Positions 1-8,112 of a stretch of DNA of 26,365 nucleotides are shown here, one piece after another. The notes below the pieces were generated by a model that was not told the DNA's origin, did no database searches, and saw nothing but the letters and a program-made list of their open reading frames with translations. A program made the translations under genes and the position numbers. The stretch is from Candidatus Woesearchaeota archaeon. GTDB taxonomy: Archaea; Nanoarchaeota; Nanoarchaeia; Woesearchaeales; CALCXY01. The stretch spans positions 1 through 26,365 of the forward strand of contig JASMFX010000068.1 in NCBI GenBank assembly GCA_030751555.1. Reading direction: 5' to 3'. Every line of letters starts with the position of its first letter. Positions within the stretch are counted from its first letter, which is position 1.

Positions 1-531
1 ATCACAGAAATAGACTCCTTCAACCCAGGTAAGCCCTGCAAGAGTATTCGGTACGTAGAATGAGAATCCACCATTCGGGTATACATGACTATTCCAATGC
101 TGTTCACCAGGATTGAAAATAGCAAAATCTTCATCACGACCATTTGCAACTGCTTTTGTTAGGCTAGAGAAGCAATTACCTGAGGGTAATCCATTATCAC
201 AGTTTGATGCTATCCAATCTGTGACATGAGGGCCTGGTGTTTTTTGATGGTTTGCGTTATGAAAGGTGCATTTTGTAATGCGCTTGATTGTTTTTCCTGC
301 TATGTCAAGACTGCCATCGATTTTTGTGCCTCCAGCCACATGGAGGGCTGTCTGTCCAGTAGGGGGGCTTGTGCCTATCCCCACTGTGGTGCTTATCTCC
401 AGTGATGTAAATGGTTGCAAGATTTCTAATGTGGTATGACTCTGGCTTCCCTGTGCATATACTAGAATACTGAAAGCAAAGACTATGAGAATAATTAACC
501 CTGAATAGAGTGATTTTGTGCTAATATGCAT
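1..531 (-). CDS. Secreted protein with trimeric-fibre-like repeat, C-terminus cut by window edge
   Basis: An open frame runs on the minus strand from ATG at 531 to the window edge, 177 codons without a stop, so the C-terminus is missing. Residues 1-26 form a signal peptide (STK, then the hydrophobic stretch GLIILIVFAFSILVYA before QG). Around residues 49-70 is a VGIGTSPPTGQTALHVAGG segment. It resembles the VGIGTxxPxxxLHVxG repeat seen in many bacterial and candidate-phylum surface and tail-fibre-like proteins, often trimeric. The rest holds several cysteines and aromatic residues, as in an exported domain with disulfides. A TATA-like element at 562-570 lies about 35 bases upstream. The export signal is clear; the specific function is not recognised. 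Confidence 0.8.
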   Translation of the reverse strand, partial: MHISTKSLYSGLIILIVFAFSILVYAQGSQSHTTLEILQPFTSLEISTTVGIGTSPPTGQTALHVAGGTKIDGSLDIAGKTIKRITKCTFHNANHQKTPGPHVTDWIASNCDNGLPSGNCFSSLTKAVANGRDEDFAIFNPGEQHWNSHVYPNGGFSFYVPNTLAGLTWVEGVYFCD

Positions 532-561
532 TTGATTACAGTATGAATCTTTTATTTTTAT

Positions 562-570
562 GTATATAAG
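562..570 (-). promoter_or_regulatory. TATA box for the secreted protein gene at 1-531
   Basis: On the minus strand this reads CTTATATAC, centred about 35 bases before the ATG at 531, which predicts a leader of roughly 9 bases. Confidence 0.5.
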
Positions 571-618
571 CTTTTCTAAGGGATCACTTCAACTCATTTC
601 AAAGCTTACTTCTGGGTA

Positions 619-627
619 TTTATATAT
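619..627 (+). promoter_or_regulatory. TATA box for the VWA protein gene
   Basis: TTTATATAT centred near 623 predicts a transcript start near 648. That places a short leader ahead of the ATG at 668, which carries its own Shine-Dalgarno. Confidence 0.55.
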
Positions 628-655
628 GGCTTACTTTCCATAATTTATGAATACT

Positions 656-661
656 GGAGGT
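656..661 (+). promoter_or_regulatory. Shine-Dalgarno that decides the VWA protein start
   Basis: GGAGGT sits 6 bases before the ATG at 668. An in-frame ATG at 647 also exists, but starting at 668 gives an intact signal peptide directly at the N-terminus and uses this ribosome binding site. The upstream ATG lies almost at the predicted transcript start. Confidence 0.7.
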
Positions 662-667
662 AAAAAA

Positions 668-1759
668 ATGATAAAAAAAATTATGAGTTTAATGCTGATG
701 CTTTTGATAGCATTGCCTATTGGAGCTTTGGCACAGGTACAAAAAGGTATGCCTATTATGGCGTGTCCTGTAGATGGACAGGGGAATGTAATTGAGCCAT
801 GTCCATTCCCACAGCCTGCAATTGATGTTGTTTTTGTTATTGATTCAACTGGAAGTATGCAGGATGAGATTAGACAGGTAAAGACACATATTAAGAAGAT
901 TGTAAAAGAAGTGGAGTCTGGTTATCCAAGACCAGACTTGAGGATTGGGATTGTAACTTATAGGGATCATGCACCTGAGGAGTATGGTTATGTTACTCAA
1001 TATCTTGATCTTACAAGCGATATTGATAGGGCTTTGAATTTTTTAGGTAATATAGATGCTCAAGGTGGTGGAGATCATCCTGAAGCTGTTGCAGATGGAT
1101 TATATGATGCTATCCATAGTATGAATTGGAGAGATTATTCAATACAGTCTGTTCCAGCTTATGAAACTCAGAAGCTGATCTTCTTAATAGGAGATGCTGC
1201 TCCCCATGGAGTAGGTTCTTCAGATAGCAGCTTTGAGCAGGGTTGTCCAGATGGGCATAACTACAAAGAATCTATTGAAGAGGCTCAAATTAGGGGTATC
1301 AGAATTTTCACTGTTAGTGGTTCAGGAATGGATTATCCTGGTGTAAGAGTATGGCAAGACATTGCTGAGGAAACTGGTGGTTCTTATTTTGAGCTGAGCT
1401 ATCAAAGGGTTGATGTTGATCAGTATTACAAATCTGAGGGTTTGCCTGCTTCCTATGCTGAAGAGGCTAGATCTGATGCTGATTATGACAGATCAAGTAA
1501 CACTATCTTAGTCAATCCATTCGCAAGTTTTGGATCTGCTAAGATGATGGCAGCTGCTGAGAGTGCGGGTGTTAGCTATGATGATCCAGTAGAGGACGAG
1601 CCAGAGGTGGAAGATTCACTTCCAGAGGACCCAGAGGATGGATGGCTTAGTCCAATTACTGGTGGTGTTACTGGTGGTTCGACAGCTTCAGTACCTAGCA
1701 ACTCTCTAGTGAATTTTTTTAAAACAATTTTCACTAGGATTGCCTTTTGGAATAGGTAG
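668..1759 (+). CDS. Secreted von Willebrand factor A domain protein
   Basis: The 363-residue product begins with a signal peptide (KK, a hydrophobic core and ALA-Q near residue 22). A VWA domain spans about 51-270. The MIDAS metal site is visible as DSTGSM at 59-64 (D-x-T-x-S form), with a further GGGDHPEAV segment of the type that completes the site. IGDAAPHG is typical of VWA proteins in the vwkA-like group. Such domains bind protein ligands through a divalent metal. After the domain comes an acidic Pro/Glu stretch, a Gly/Thr/Ser linker, and a short aromatic, basic tail ending FWNR that may touch the membrane. It is probably extracellular or cell-surface attached. The ligand is unknown. Confidence 0.85.
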   Translation: MIKKIMSLMLMLLIALPIGALAQVQKGMPIMACPVDGQGNVIEPCPFPQPAIDVVFVIDSTGSMQDEIRQVKTHIKKIVKEVESGYPRPDLRIGIVTYRDHAPEEYGYVTQYLDLTSDIDRALNFLGNIDAQGGGDHPEAVADGLYDAIHSMNWRDYSIQSVPAYETQKLIFLIGDAAPHGVGSSDSSFEQGCPDGHNYKESIEEAQIRGIRIFTVSGSGMDYPGVRVWQDIAEETGGSYFELSYQRVDVDQYYKSEGLPASYAEEARSDADYDRSSNTILVNPFASFGSAKMMAAAESAGVSYDDPVEDEPEVEDSLPEDPEDGWLSPITGGVTGGSTASVPSNSLVNFFKTIFTRIAFWNR

Positions 1760-1760
1760 A

Positions 1761-1769
1761 TTTATATAA
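1761..1769 (+). promoter_or_regulatory. TATA box for the Fap7/AK6-like kinase gene
   Basis: TTTATATAA is centred 27 bases before the ATG at 1792, so the transcript is predicted to be leaderless. Confidence 0.7.
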
Positions 1770-1791
1770 TTTTTTTTCTTTTCTTTTTTTT
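1769..1791 (+). terminator. Pyrimidine/T-rich terminator after the VWA gene
   Basis: A run that is almost entirely T with two C interruptions follows the VWA stop codon. Archaeal RNA polymerase terminates at such T tracts. It overlaps the initiation region of the next gene. Confidence 0.45.
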
Positions 1792-2241
1792 ATGAAAGTC
1801 ATTGCTATAACTGGTACCCCTGGAACAGGGAAAACAACGTTTGCAAAGAAGTTGGCAAAGCAATTGGGGTTTGAGTATGTTGATGTTAATGCTTTGATAG
1901 AGAAGCAGAAACTTCATGAAGGCATGGACAAGCAAAGGGATACTAAAATTGTGGATACTGATAAACTCAATACTGTCTTAGGGGATAGTTTTGAGAGGGC
2001 TAAAAAGAAGAAAGGTATTATTATTGATTCTCATCTTAGCCATTATTTGCCTGCAAAAAAGGTTGCTATGTGTATTGTATGCAAGTGTGAGTTGTTGCAG
2101 TTAAAGAAACGATTAGTTGCTAAGGGCTTTTCTCAGACTAAGGTTGCTGAGAATATGGATGCTGAGATATTTGATGTTTGCTATAATGAGGCTAAGGAAG
2201 GCGGGCATAAGCCCGTAACCTACGATAGCACAAAAAAGTAG
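1792..2241 (+). CDS. Fap7/AK6-type adenylate kinase family protein, short C-terminus
   Basis: The 149-residue protein starts with a Walker A loop, GTPGTGKTT at residues 8-16. It carries the AK6/Fap7 hallmarks IIIDSHLSHYLP near 76-87, a KCELLQLKKRL segment, and AEIFDVCYNEA near the end. This family hydrolyses ATP and, in archaea and eukaryotes, helps release ribosomal protein uS11 during small-subunit maturation; it also has adenylate kinase activity. The archaeal proteins I recall are about 175-185 residues, so roughly the last 25-30 residues, usually a helix, are missing. Reading the other frames after the stop gave nothing resembling that helix. The gene has its own TATA box and converges on the next gene with 2 bases between stops. 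Confidence 0.85.
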   Translation: MKVIAITGTPGTGKTTFAKKLAKQLGFEYVDVNALIEKQKLHEGMDKQRDTKIVDTDKLNTVLGDSFERAKKKKGIIIDSHLSHYLPAKKVAMCIVCKCELLQLKKRLVAKGFSQTKVAENMDAEIFDVCYNEAKEGGHKPVTYDSTKK

Positions 2242-2243
2242 GC

Positions 2244-2771
2244 TTAACCTGGCCAGGGTTCAGCTACTAATTCTTCTAACACATCACTGGGAAGTGCTTC
2301 TTGGATTCTCTGCATCTCATCTCTGGTAATCTGTTTGACTTGATTATCCACCACCACTATTTGTGGTGACGTGGGCTCTTTGGCTGCCCATGGGCTGGTG
2401 GAAGGTGCCCATTTCTTTGTACGGGTTTCTACTCCTTGAGTAGGTCTCATAATTCCGATTCTCTCATAATTCGCAGTAACCCTCCCATAAAGTTGAGAAT
2501 CTGGATCGGTTCTCAAGGCAGTTGGCACTAATTTTCCTGGGTTTAGGGTAACTGTTGTTTCTGGAGTCCAGATTAGAGAGCCTCTTCCAGGACAGATCTT
2601 TGGGATAGCATATGCATGTCCTCCTGCTGTTTCTACTGCAGCTATCTCCATGATATTCATTGACTGATTTACGGAGTCACTCCCATGCAATATTGCAATG
2701 TAGTGCTTTGGTTTTAAGGCTCCTATTACTGCTGGAGACCTCTCGCTAATTTGATTATATAGTCTTATCAT
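2244..2771 (-). CDS. Conserved-looking protein of unknown function (175 aa)
   Basis: I do not recognise this protein. It has no signal peptide or membrane segment and looks soluble. The first half reads like a mixed alpha/beta or beta-barrel fold (KHYIAILHGSD, AAVETAGGHAYAIPKICPG). The middle is rich in Pro, Thr and Trp (TKKWAPSTSPWAAKEPTS) and likely a linker. The end is an acidic helix (DEMQRIQEALPSDVLEELV). A perfect Shine-Dalgarno at 2778-2783 supports the ATG at 2771. The 196 bases upstream, before the transporter stop, hold TATA-like candidates and no other gene that I can see. That it is a real gene is supported by the ribosome site and the long open frame; function is open. Confidence 0.65.
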   Translation of the reverse strand: MIRLYNQISERSPAVIGALKPKHYIAILHGSDSVNQSMNIMEIAAVETAGGHAYAIPKICPGRGSLIWTPETTVTLNPGKLVPTALRTDPDSQLYGRVTANYERIGIMRPTQGVETRTKKWAPSTSPWAAKEPTSPQIVVVDNQVKQITRDEMQRIQEALPSDVLEELVAEPWPG

Positions 2772-2777
2772 TTTTAT

Positions 2778-2783
2778 ACCTCC
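2778..2783 (-). promoter_or_regulatory. Shine-Dalgarno for the 175-aa unknown protein
   Basis: GGAGGT on the minus strand, 6 bases ahead of the ATG at 2771. It fixes the start and implies a leadered transcript, unlike most first genes in this window. Confidence 0.7.
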
Positions 2784-2967
2784 AAATATGTTGTTGTATT
2801 AAGAATTTTAGCTGTTGATTATTTCTTAGCTCAAGAGGTTTTTCAGACCAAAGCATAGTAAAGGGTTTTCAGCAGCCTAGAAGCTACTAAAAGAGAAATG
2901 GAAATCCATACTTGATGTATGCGCTCATAATTTTAGTAGAATGGAAGTTGTATTTAAGGTTTATGCA

Positions 2968-3759
2968 TCATCCCATGGCCACGTCAAGGAAAAGCATAAT
3001 ACAGAATCCTACTAATACACTTAATGTTACTCCTCTTGTTTCCTCTGCTTTATGTGACTCTGGGATTATTTCTCCTGCAATTACAAAGAGCATTGCTCCT
3101 GCTGCAAATGCAAGGCCCCACGGCAAAATGGGTTTGAAGGTAGATACAATTCCAGCCCCTAGTAATCCTCCGACGGGCTCAACAATTCCAGACAAGAGGC
3201 CTATTAGAAATGCTTTTTTCTTTGTATATTTATGTGCTACTAATGAGAGGGCAACTACAAGGCCTTCAGGGATATTTTGCAAGCCAATTGCAACTGCAAG
3301 TATTATTCCATTCAATAGGTCTCCACCTCCTACTCCTACCCCTACTGCTAACCCTTCTGGAAAATTGTGGAGAGTAATAGCAATAATGAATATCCATACT
3401 CTTCTTAAAGACATGATGTTCTTAGGATCACGTCCTTTGACAAAAAATTCATGGGGGATATATTTATCAGTGACTAGTATTGCTAAGCCTCCAAGAAGCA
3501 TTCCTACAACAATGATTAATGCTCCCTTTACTCCTCCTCCTGCACTTTCAAGTCCTGGCACTATCAAGGAGAATGAGGTAGCAGCTAGCATGACTCCTGC
3601 TCCAAATCCAAGATACATATCAGGATGTTTTATCTTTCCTTTCTTTACAACTAAAACAACTAACGCTCCTAGACCTGTAGCCAAGCCTGCTAATAGGCTT
3701 AGGATAAATCCTACTAACCATAATGGATAATTACTTAATAATGCTACAATGGATTCCAT
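2968..3759 (-). CDS. ZIP-family divalent metal transporter (GufA/ZupT-like)
   Basis: The 263-residue integral membrane protein has about eight hydrophobic segments. The paired ZIP metal-binding motifs of transmembrane helices 4 and 5 are intact: HNFPEG near residue 131 and QNIPEG near residue 160. The E-x-x-P-E-S-H form in helix 6 (EIIPESH) is also present. The family moves zinc, and often iron or manganese, into the cytoplasm. The short loops and Gly-rich first helices fit the GufA/ZIP11 branch more than the eukaryotic LIV-1 branch. It is transcribed alone, with a TATA-like element near 3785-3793. A long antisense open frame over the same bases is a shadow. The metal specificity cannot be read from sequence alone. 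Confidence 0.92.
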   Translation of the reverse strand: MESIVALLSNYPLWLVGFILSLLAGLATGLGALVVLVVKKGKIKHPDMYLGFGAGVMLAATSFSLIVPGLESAGGGVKGALIIVVGMLLGGLAILVTDKYIPHEFFVKGRDPKNIMSLRRVWIFIIAITLHNFPEGLAVGVGVGGGDLLNGIILAVAIGLQNIPEGLVVALSLVAHKYTKKKAFLIGLLSGIVEPVGGLLGAGIVSTFKPILPWGLAFAAGAMLFVIAGEIIPESHKAEETRGVTLSVLVGFCIMLFLDVAMG

Positions 3760-3784
3760 GTTATGTTCTTTCTTTTATTTTCCT

Positions 3785-3793
3785 TTTAATATG
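3785..3793 (-). promoter_or_regulatory. TATA-like box for the ZIP transporter gene
   Basis: ATATTAAAA-type element on the minus strand, about 29 bases before the ATG at 3759. Confidence 0.45.
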
Positions 3794-3855
3794 TTTCTAT
3801 TATGGTGTTTTTGTTATTCTAGGGATTTAACCTCAATATTAAGGTATTTGTTCGT

Positions 3856-6800
3856 TTATGCAGCAATAAAGAACTCCTTGTATGTATAGTTATGCGGCTT
3901 ATAGGAGAATTCATAATCTTCTTTTAGTACCAGGGGATCTGTATTTCCAAAACGCTGCGTGATGATTGACTGGATGCTTCCTCTATTGGAATGGATCGCT
4001 TCCCGTACAGGGATGAGCAGATGGTCATATTTCAGTTTCTTTACCATAATTTTGCCAAATTGGATAATTTTGTCAAATATTTGAGAAGGTGCAACCTCAC
4101 TCAGGATGGAGGATGAAGGGTTGATTGATGCAATCAAGTACTTCTTGTCATCTTCTTTGATGGTTCTGAAGATGGCACCGCCGTGAGCGTCCCGCTCTGG
4201 ATCAAAGATGATTAATTGCCAAAAATCTTCCTGGTTCCAAAGTTTGTCATCTGGAGCTACACAGACTCCCATACTGTACATTGCAACGCAATGAGCCTTG
4301 TGTTTGGATAATACCAGTGTGTATTTCTTACCTCCTCCTACACGCGCTTCCTTCTTAAATTCGTATTTTCCGATCTCAGACTGCATAGTCTTATATTCAT
4401 CCCCATATATGGATTCAAATAATACTCTTACTAAATCTTTTTCGACAACGCTTGGCTGTTGTGTTCCGAGCCAATTTAGGATTTCTTCTTGGGTCATTTC
4501 AAGTAGTGGCGTTGTGTCTTCTACATTGAATCCATTGCGGAGCAAAATCTTATTCAAGACATCCTTGCTTTTTTCTATATCCAGTTTTCGATTATTGACA
4601 ATTCCGAATAATTGTTTCGCTAATCCTCGAGGATTATGCTTCTTTCTCAATATGGTGTTCTGACATTGCAAGAACCTAGAGGGATCTTGTTCAAGCGAGT
4701 AGGAGAGGATCTTATAGATCCAATCATTAGCCATACGATCGCCAATGAACTCTTTGTATTTCATTAGTGTGTTATATTCTGATCGAAAATCCGGCAGGCT
4801 CTCTCCATTGTTGACAGAGTGTTGATAGATCCACTTTATGAAATACTCTCTCTGATCATGGATTGATCCATTTTGAAAATCATCTAAAAGTTTAAATCCC
4901 AAGGCAGAGACATCGAATTCTTGTTTTTCTTTGACTTCTCTGGCTGTTTTAATGATTAACTGCCATGCTTCGTCCTGAACCGGGTCCTCTTTATTCTGCA
5001 GCTGCCAAGATCCTTTGGAAAGTTTAATATTCAATGGTTTTTGAAGGGATTCAGGTATAGAACCTTGCTGATCCTCCCTGTCCTTATAGGTTTTGATGTA
5101 ATTTTCTTTGGGGACGGTCATGTCATTGCAGGCAAATACATAATACAATGTGGAGTAGAAAATATTTTCTTCGTATTCTTTTGTTAATATGCCTGTGTAT
5201 AATTCTTTTTTCAACTGACGGACATCTCTAAACAATTCTCCAGATTTTCTTTTACGTTCATCTTCTCCATTATTCATATGAAGATCTTTGTATTCTACAT
5301 ATAATTCAACATAGTATGCTGGAGCCTCTTTCATAAAGGCTTTGATGATTTCTCCATCCGTAGAAATCGGTATGGGCATAACTCGTTTTTCAATTCCTGC
5401 TATGACTACATCTTTCAAAAAAACATTAGCTTTAGTTTTCAGGTATTTGCAGATTTCCGTAATTAGAGTTAAATCTTCTAACCCTTTAATTCCCTGTAAA
5501 TTCCAAGTATGTCTGACACTATCAATTACAAGAAATGCTGCGACTTTCTGAATTTTAGCAATAGGAATGATAAATGTTGAAAATAGCGTCAATCCAAAGA
5601 AATCAAACATGTCTTTTAAGTTTTCAATACTCATCATAGTATCTGCTTCAACTCCCTGGATGTGCTTAACAAGTTCCAGCAATTGATCCCCTAATTCATC
5701 AAACTCCCTTTCTGAGTTGACCAGTGAAATTAATGGTTCCAATCCGTGGGTTATTACATCTTCCCAAGACTCTGTTGTTTCCATGATCTCGATGTACTTG
5801 TTGACGCAGAGTTCAAAGCCCAAGTTCGGGATGATTTTGACGCATCCATCTATGTAGGAAAGTAGGTTTTCTCTATGCTCAATGGGAGATTCCAGAATTA
5901 CATTAATGCCTTCTACAAAGTTTTCCCATCCAATATTTGGCAGCAGAGGTGCTAATCCTTTGAGAGCAATCAATAACTGTTGGGTACTTCGGTCAGCAAC
6001 TTTTACCCAATTGAGAATTTGGGGCCACCTCTCCTGTGAGATCACTCCACCGGTTTTTAATCGAGGTAGGTATTCTTGACCAAGTCTCAAGTGGATTTTT
6101 GCAGGGCACCTGTCCAGTATCATAACGATGCCAGGCCAATAGAAGGGAATTAAGAGGTCCTTTGATTTCAAACAGGGAAAAATTTCCATGTCAAAAATAC
6201 GGCTGGACTCTGCGTCCAAAATACCTGATTCAACGAGATAGATGGCACTATCAATGCATTGCATGTTGAAAAGTTCGAATTTCCTCAACATGGGAATCGT
6301 GTGATTGTATAATTCGTCTACTTCATCGATGTGTATTCCAGCAAACAACAAGTCCATCATATAGTCATAGCCAATTTCAGGAATACATTTTACGAATGAG
6401 GGGAAATAGCTGCCAAGGATGAAAAGCATTTCCTTCATGGGTAGATTCGTAAATCTATCCATACCGGTTATAATCTTTTTCCAACCTATGATAGGTATCT
6501 CGTCTTTGAGGGGTTCCAAGTAATAGTCCAACAATACTTTGGCTTTCTGTCCAGTTTTCACAATGATTCTTACTAGATACGGCCAATTCTCTTCAGTGAG
6601 TAAGTTTGTTCTAATTAATTTTGGAAGTGTGTACTTAAATAGTTCTCGGGTATCCATTCTGGGGATCTCAGTAATTTTTATTAAATCGCCAGGATGGTGA
6701 GATAGTAGTTTCGCAGCCTCTTGAAATTCGTGGATTTTGAACTTGTACCTCAACAAAATCACCATCCCTACTCCATATTCCTCATACGCTTTGATGTCGT

Positions 6801-7116
6801 CAACTAATTTTTTAAGATAGGCATCAAGCTTTTCAGTTTCTTTAGGGGGATAGGTCCTTAGTTCTTGTTGGTTTTCATAGTGGCCGTGGTAGGCGCTCAG
6901 GGCTTTTTCTAAGAAGGCTAGCCAGGCATTCAATGCCTCAGAGGTAAAGTTATGCTCATCTCGGAGTTCTTTGAGATCAACTATTAAGGCGGCAACATTC
7001 TCGACTCTTTTATCATACCACCATCCCATTCCATAATGATCCAAGATATGTTCTTCTATGTCAATCCTGATTATCTTTAAACTTCTATGAATTTTCTTAA
7101 GTCTCTCTGGTTCCAT
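3856..7116 (-). CDS. Giant helical-repeat protein of unknown function (about 1086 aa)
   Basis: I do not recognise this family. The frame opens with an ATG at 7140, but that start lies inside the upstream gene. The ATG at 7116 follows the upstream stop by one base (TAAAATG) and is preferred. The protein is mostly helical, with no signal peptide or clear membrane segment. Residues 150-480 hold irregular HEAT-like units marked by a recurring [IL]P-x-[IL]G-[WYF] signature: IPIIGW, IPEIGY, LPNIGW and IPNLGF, at about 207, 245, 392 and 429 (numbered from 7116). The last 160 residues form a separate alpha/beta domain with Gly and Cys (YSMGVCVAPDD, then QLIIFDPE, GGAIFRTI, YLIASINPSS). Its strand-helix order is GNAT-like, though that is only a resemblance. 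It is co-transcribed with the winged-helix/S-layer_C gene upstream. Confidence 0.75.
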   Translation of the reverse strand: MEPERLKKIHRSLKIIRIDIEEHILDHYGMGWWYDKRVENVAALIVDLKELRDEHNFTSEALNAWLAFLEKALSAYHGHYENQQELRTYPPKETEKLDAYLKKLVDDIKAYEEYGVGMVILLRYKFKIHEFQEAAKLLSHHPGDLIKITEIPRMDTRELFKYTLPKLIRTNLLTEENWPYLVRIIVKTGQKAKVLLDYYLEPLKDEIPIIGWKKIITGMDRFTNLPMKEMLFILGSYFPSFVKCIPEIGYDYMMDLLFAGIHIDEVDELYNHTIPMLRKFELFNMQCIDSAIYLVESGILDAESSRIFDMEIFPCLKSKDLLIPFYWPGIVMILDRCPAKIHLRLGQEYLPRLKTGGVISQERWPQILNWVKVADRSTQQLLIALKGLAPLLPNIGWENFVEGINVILESPIEHRENLLSYIDGCVKIIPNLGFELCVNKYIEIMETTESWEDVITHGLEPLISLVNSEREFDELGDQLLELVKHIQGVEADTMMSIENLKDMFDFFGLTLFSTFIIPIAKIQKVAAFLVIDSVRHTWNLQGIKGLEDLTLITEICKYLKTKANVFLKDVVIAGIEKRVMPIPISTDGEIIKAFMKEAPAYYVELYVEYKDLHMNNGEDERKRKSGELFRDVRQLKKELYTGILTKEYEENIFYSTLYYVFACNDMTVPKENYIKTYKDREDQQGSIPESLQKPLNIKLSKGSWQLQNKEDPVQDEAWQLIIKTAREVKEKQEFDVSALGFKLLDDFQNGSIHDQREYFIKWIYQHSVNNGESLPDFRSEYNTLMKYKEFIGDRMANDWIYKILSYSLEQDPSRFLQCQNTILRKKHNPRGLAKQLFGIVNNRKLDIEKSKDVLNKILLRNGFNVEDTTPLLEMTQEEILNWLGTQQPSVVEKDLVRVLFESIYGDEYKTMQSEIGKYEFKKEARVGGGKKYTLVLSKHKAHCVAMYSMGVCVAPDDKLWNQEDFWQLIIFDPERDAHGGAIFRTIKEDDKKYLIASINPSSSILSEVAPSQIFDKIIQFGKIMVKKLKYDHLLIPVREAIHSNRGSIQSIITQRFGNTDPLVLKEDYEFSYKPHNYTYKEFFIAA

Positions 7117-7117
7117 T

Positions 7118-8029
7118 TTATTCCAAAAACTCAACCTCATCTACAACGCCATCAGCGTCTTTATCTATGCCTTCTACTATTTTGGCAAAGACTTTTGGGT
7201 TGTTATTATTTCCTTTGATTATTTCTTTAAAGTGTTTCAGAAAGGCAATAATAACTGATCTTGTTCCTGCATACCTTTTTCCAGCTATGAGTAAAATGTA
7301 TTTCTTAGGATTAAAGGGATTCTTGGTTTTTATGATGATTCCAATCTCATCTGAGTGATAGTCTTTATTGCTGATTGTGGAATGGATCATCCAGTTTTCT
7401 TTCTTAACGAAATTAATCGGTAGTTTAGAGTTGATTTTTTCTGTTACAGTGTTGACGACTGGACCGCCGATAAGGATTATATTATTTTGGAGATCTTCTT
7501 GATGAGTTTCTGTGTCGAGCTTGACATTAAGCTGGGGAATGTAATTAAGGTACGATCCTAGAAATAAAGCAAGGTCAATTCCATAAAATCCATCTCTTGA
7601 TCTGGCTTTTTCAGGGCCGTGAGGATCAGGAGAGCCTACAATAATGGTAGCGTTGAGTTGGCCATCTTCTATAAACGGCTCTAGGAAAGCTTTTTCTTCT
7701 TTTTTTGGTTCGGTGATGTGTTGAGATGTTTGGAATTCTTTGAATTTTATGATAAAAGCAGGTTGTTTGAGTTTGTAATAGTGGGCAGGTGTGCCTCCAA
7801 TGATCTTTGTTTCTGTTTGTTCTATGATATTTGCCTTTTCTAGCTTTCTGATGTGATAGTAAATTTTTTGTTCATGGACTTGGAGGGTTTTTGCTATTTG
7901 TTTTGGGTAGGCTGGTTTTTCAGATAATGATTTTAGTATGGATTGGGCAAGTTTTGAGGAGAGAGATTTAGCTTGATGAGGGGAAAGCTCTTTTGCAGGG
8001 AGTGATTGATTGTTTTCTACTACAAACAT
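7118..8029 (-). CDS. Winged-helix regulator fused to S-layer_C-like domain with C-terminal EF-hand
   Basis: The 303-residue protein has three parts. Residues 25-90 are an ArsR-type winged helix (YPKQIAKTLQVHEQKIYYHI as the recognition region, then a wing ending GGTPAHYYKL). Residues 125-270 match the archaeal S-layer_C pattern: IIVGSPDPHGPEKARSRDG, ILIGGPVVN, and NPFNPKKYILLIAGKRYAGT. Residues 289-300 are a textbook EF-hand loop, DKDADGVVDEVE, with D1, D3, D5, D9 and E12 all present. There is no signal peptide, so the protein is cytoplasmic. The family knowledge says S-layer_C occurs in methanogen S-layer proteins; here it is likely a sensor or oligomerisation module. A promoter and a candidate palindromic operator lie directly upstream. 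Confidence 0.82.
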   Translation of the reverse strand: MFVVENNQSLPAKELSPHQAKSLSSKLAQSILKSLSEKPAYPKQIAKTLQVHEQKIYYHIRKLEKANIIEQTETKIIGGTPAHYYKLKQPAFIIKFKEFQTSQHITEPKKEEKAFLEPFIEDGQLNATIIVGSPDPHGPEKARSRDGFYGIDLALFLGSYLNYIPQLNVKLDTETHQEDLQNNIILIGGPVVNTVTEKINSKLPINFVKKENWMIHSTISNKDYHSDEIGIIIKTKNPFNPKKYILLIAGKRYAGTRSVIIAFLKHFKEIIKGNNNNPKVFAKIVEGIDKDADGVVDEVEFLE

Positions 8030-8042
8030 TTGGATATTATAA

Positions 8043-8053
8043 ATATATTTTTA
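8043..8053 (-). promoter_or_regulatory. TATA box for the winged-helix/S-layer_C gene
   Basis: A/T-rich minus-strand element (TAAAAATATAT) ahead of the ATG at 8029, at a distance that fits a very short or absent leader. The region is too A/T-rich to place the box exactly. Confidence 0.5.
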
Positions 8054-8070
8054 GTACTATTAAAAATACT
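8053..8070. promoter_or_regulatory. Imperfect palindrome, candidate operator between divergent promoters
   Basis: AGTACTATTAAAAATACT pairs with itself at 7 of 9 positions (outer AGTA/TACT arms perfect). It lies between the TATA boxes of the winged-helix gene and the yvcK operon. Binding by the neighbouring winged-helix protein is inference; A/T richness makes chance partial symmetry possible. Confidence 0.35.
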
Positions 8071-8080
8071 TTAATAACAT

Positions 8081-8089
8081 TTATATATA
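8081..8089 (+). promoter_or_regulatory. TATA box for the amino-sugar operon
   Basis: TTATATATA centred 27 bases before the ATG at 8113; a leaderless first gene is predicted. Confidence 0.7.
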
Positions 8090-8112
8090 AGCCTTTTGGT
8101 ATAGAATAGCTT

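Noticed and set aside
2772..2967. Possible tRNA or C/D-box small RNA in the 196-base spacer
   Set aside because: No T-loop GTTCGAATC-type element or cloverleaf, and the C-box-like ATGATGC is imperfect with no matched second pair of boxes.
2912..3730. A 272-codon plus-strand open frame opposite the ZIP transporter
   Set aside because: Pro/Thr/Asn-rich translation with no fold, exactly antisense to a well-supported membrane protein.
4298..6079. Several plus-strand frames of 65-121 codons inside the giant helical-repeat gene
   Set aside because: Shadow frames with no promoter or ribosome site and no recognisable product.
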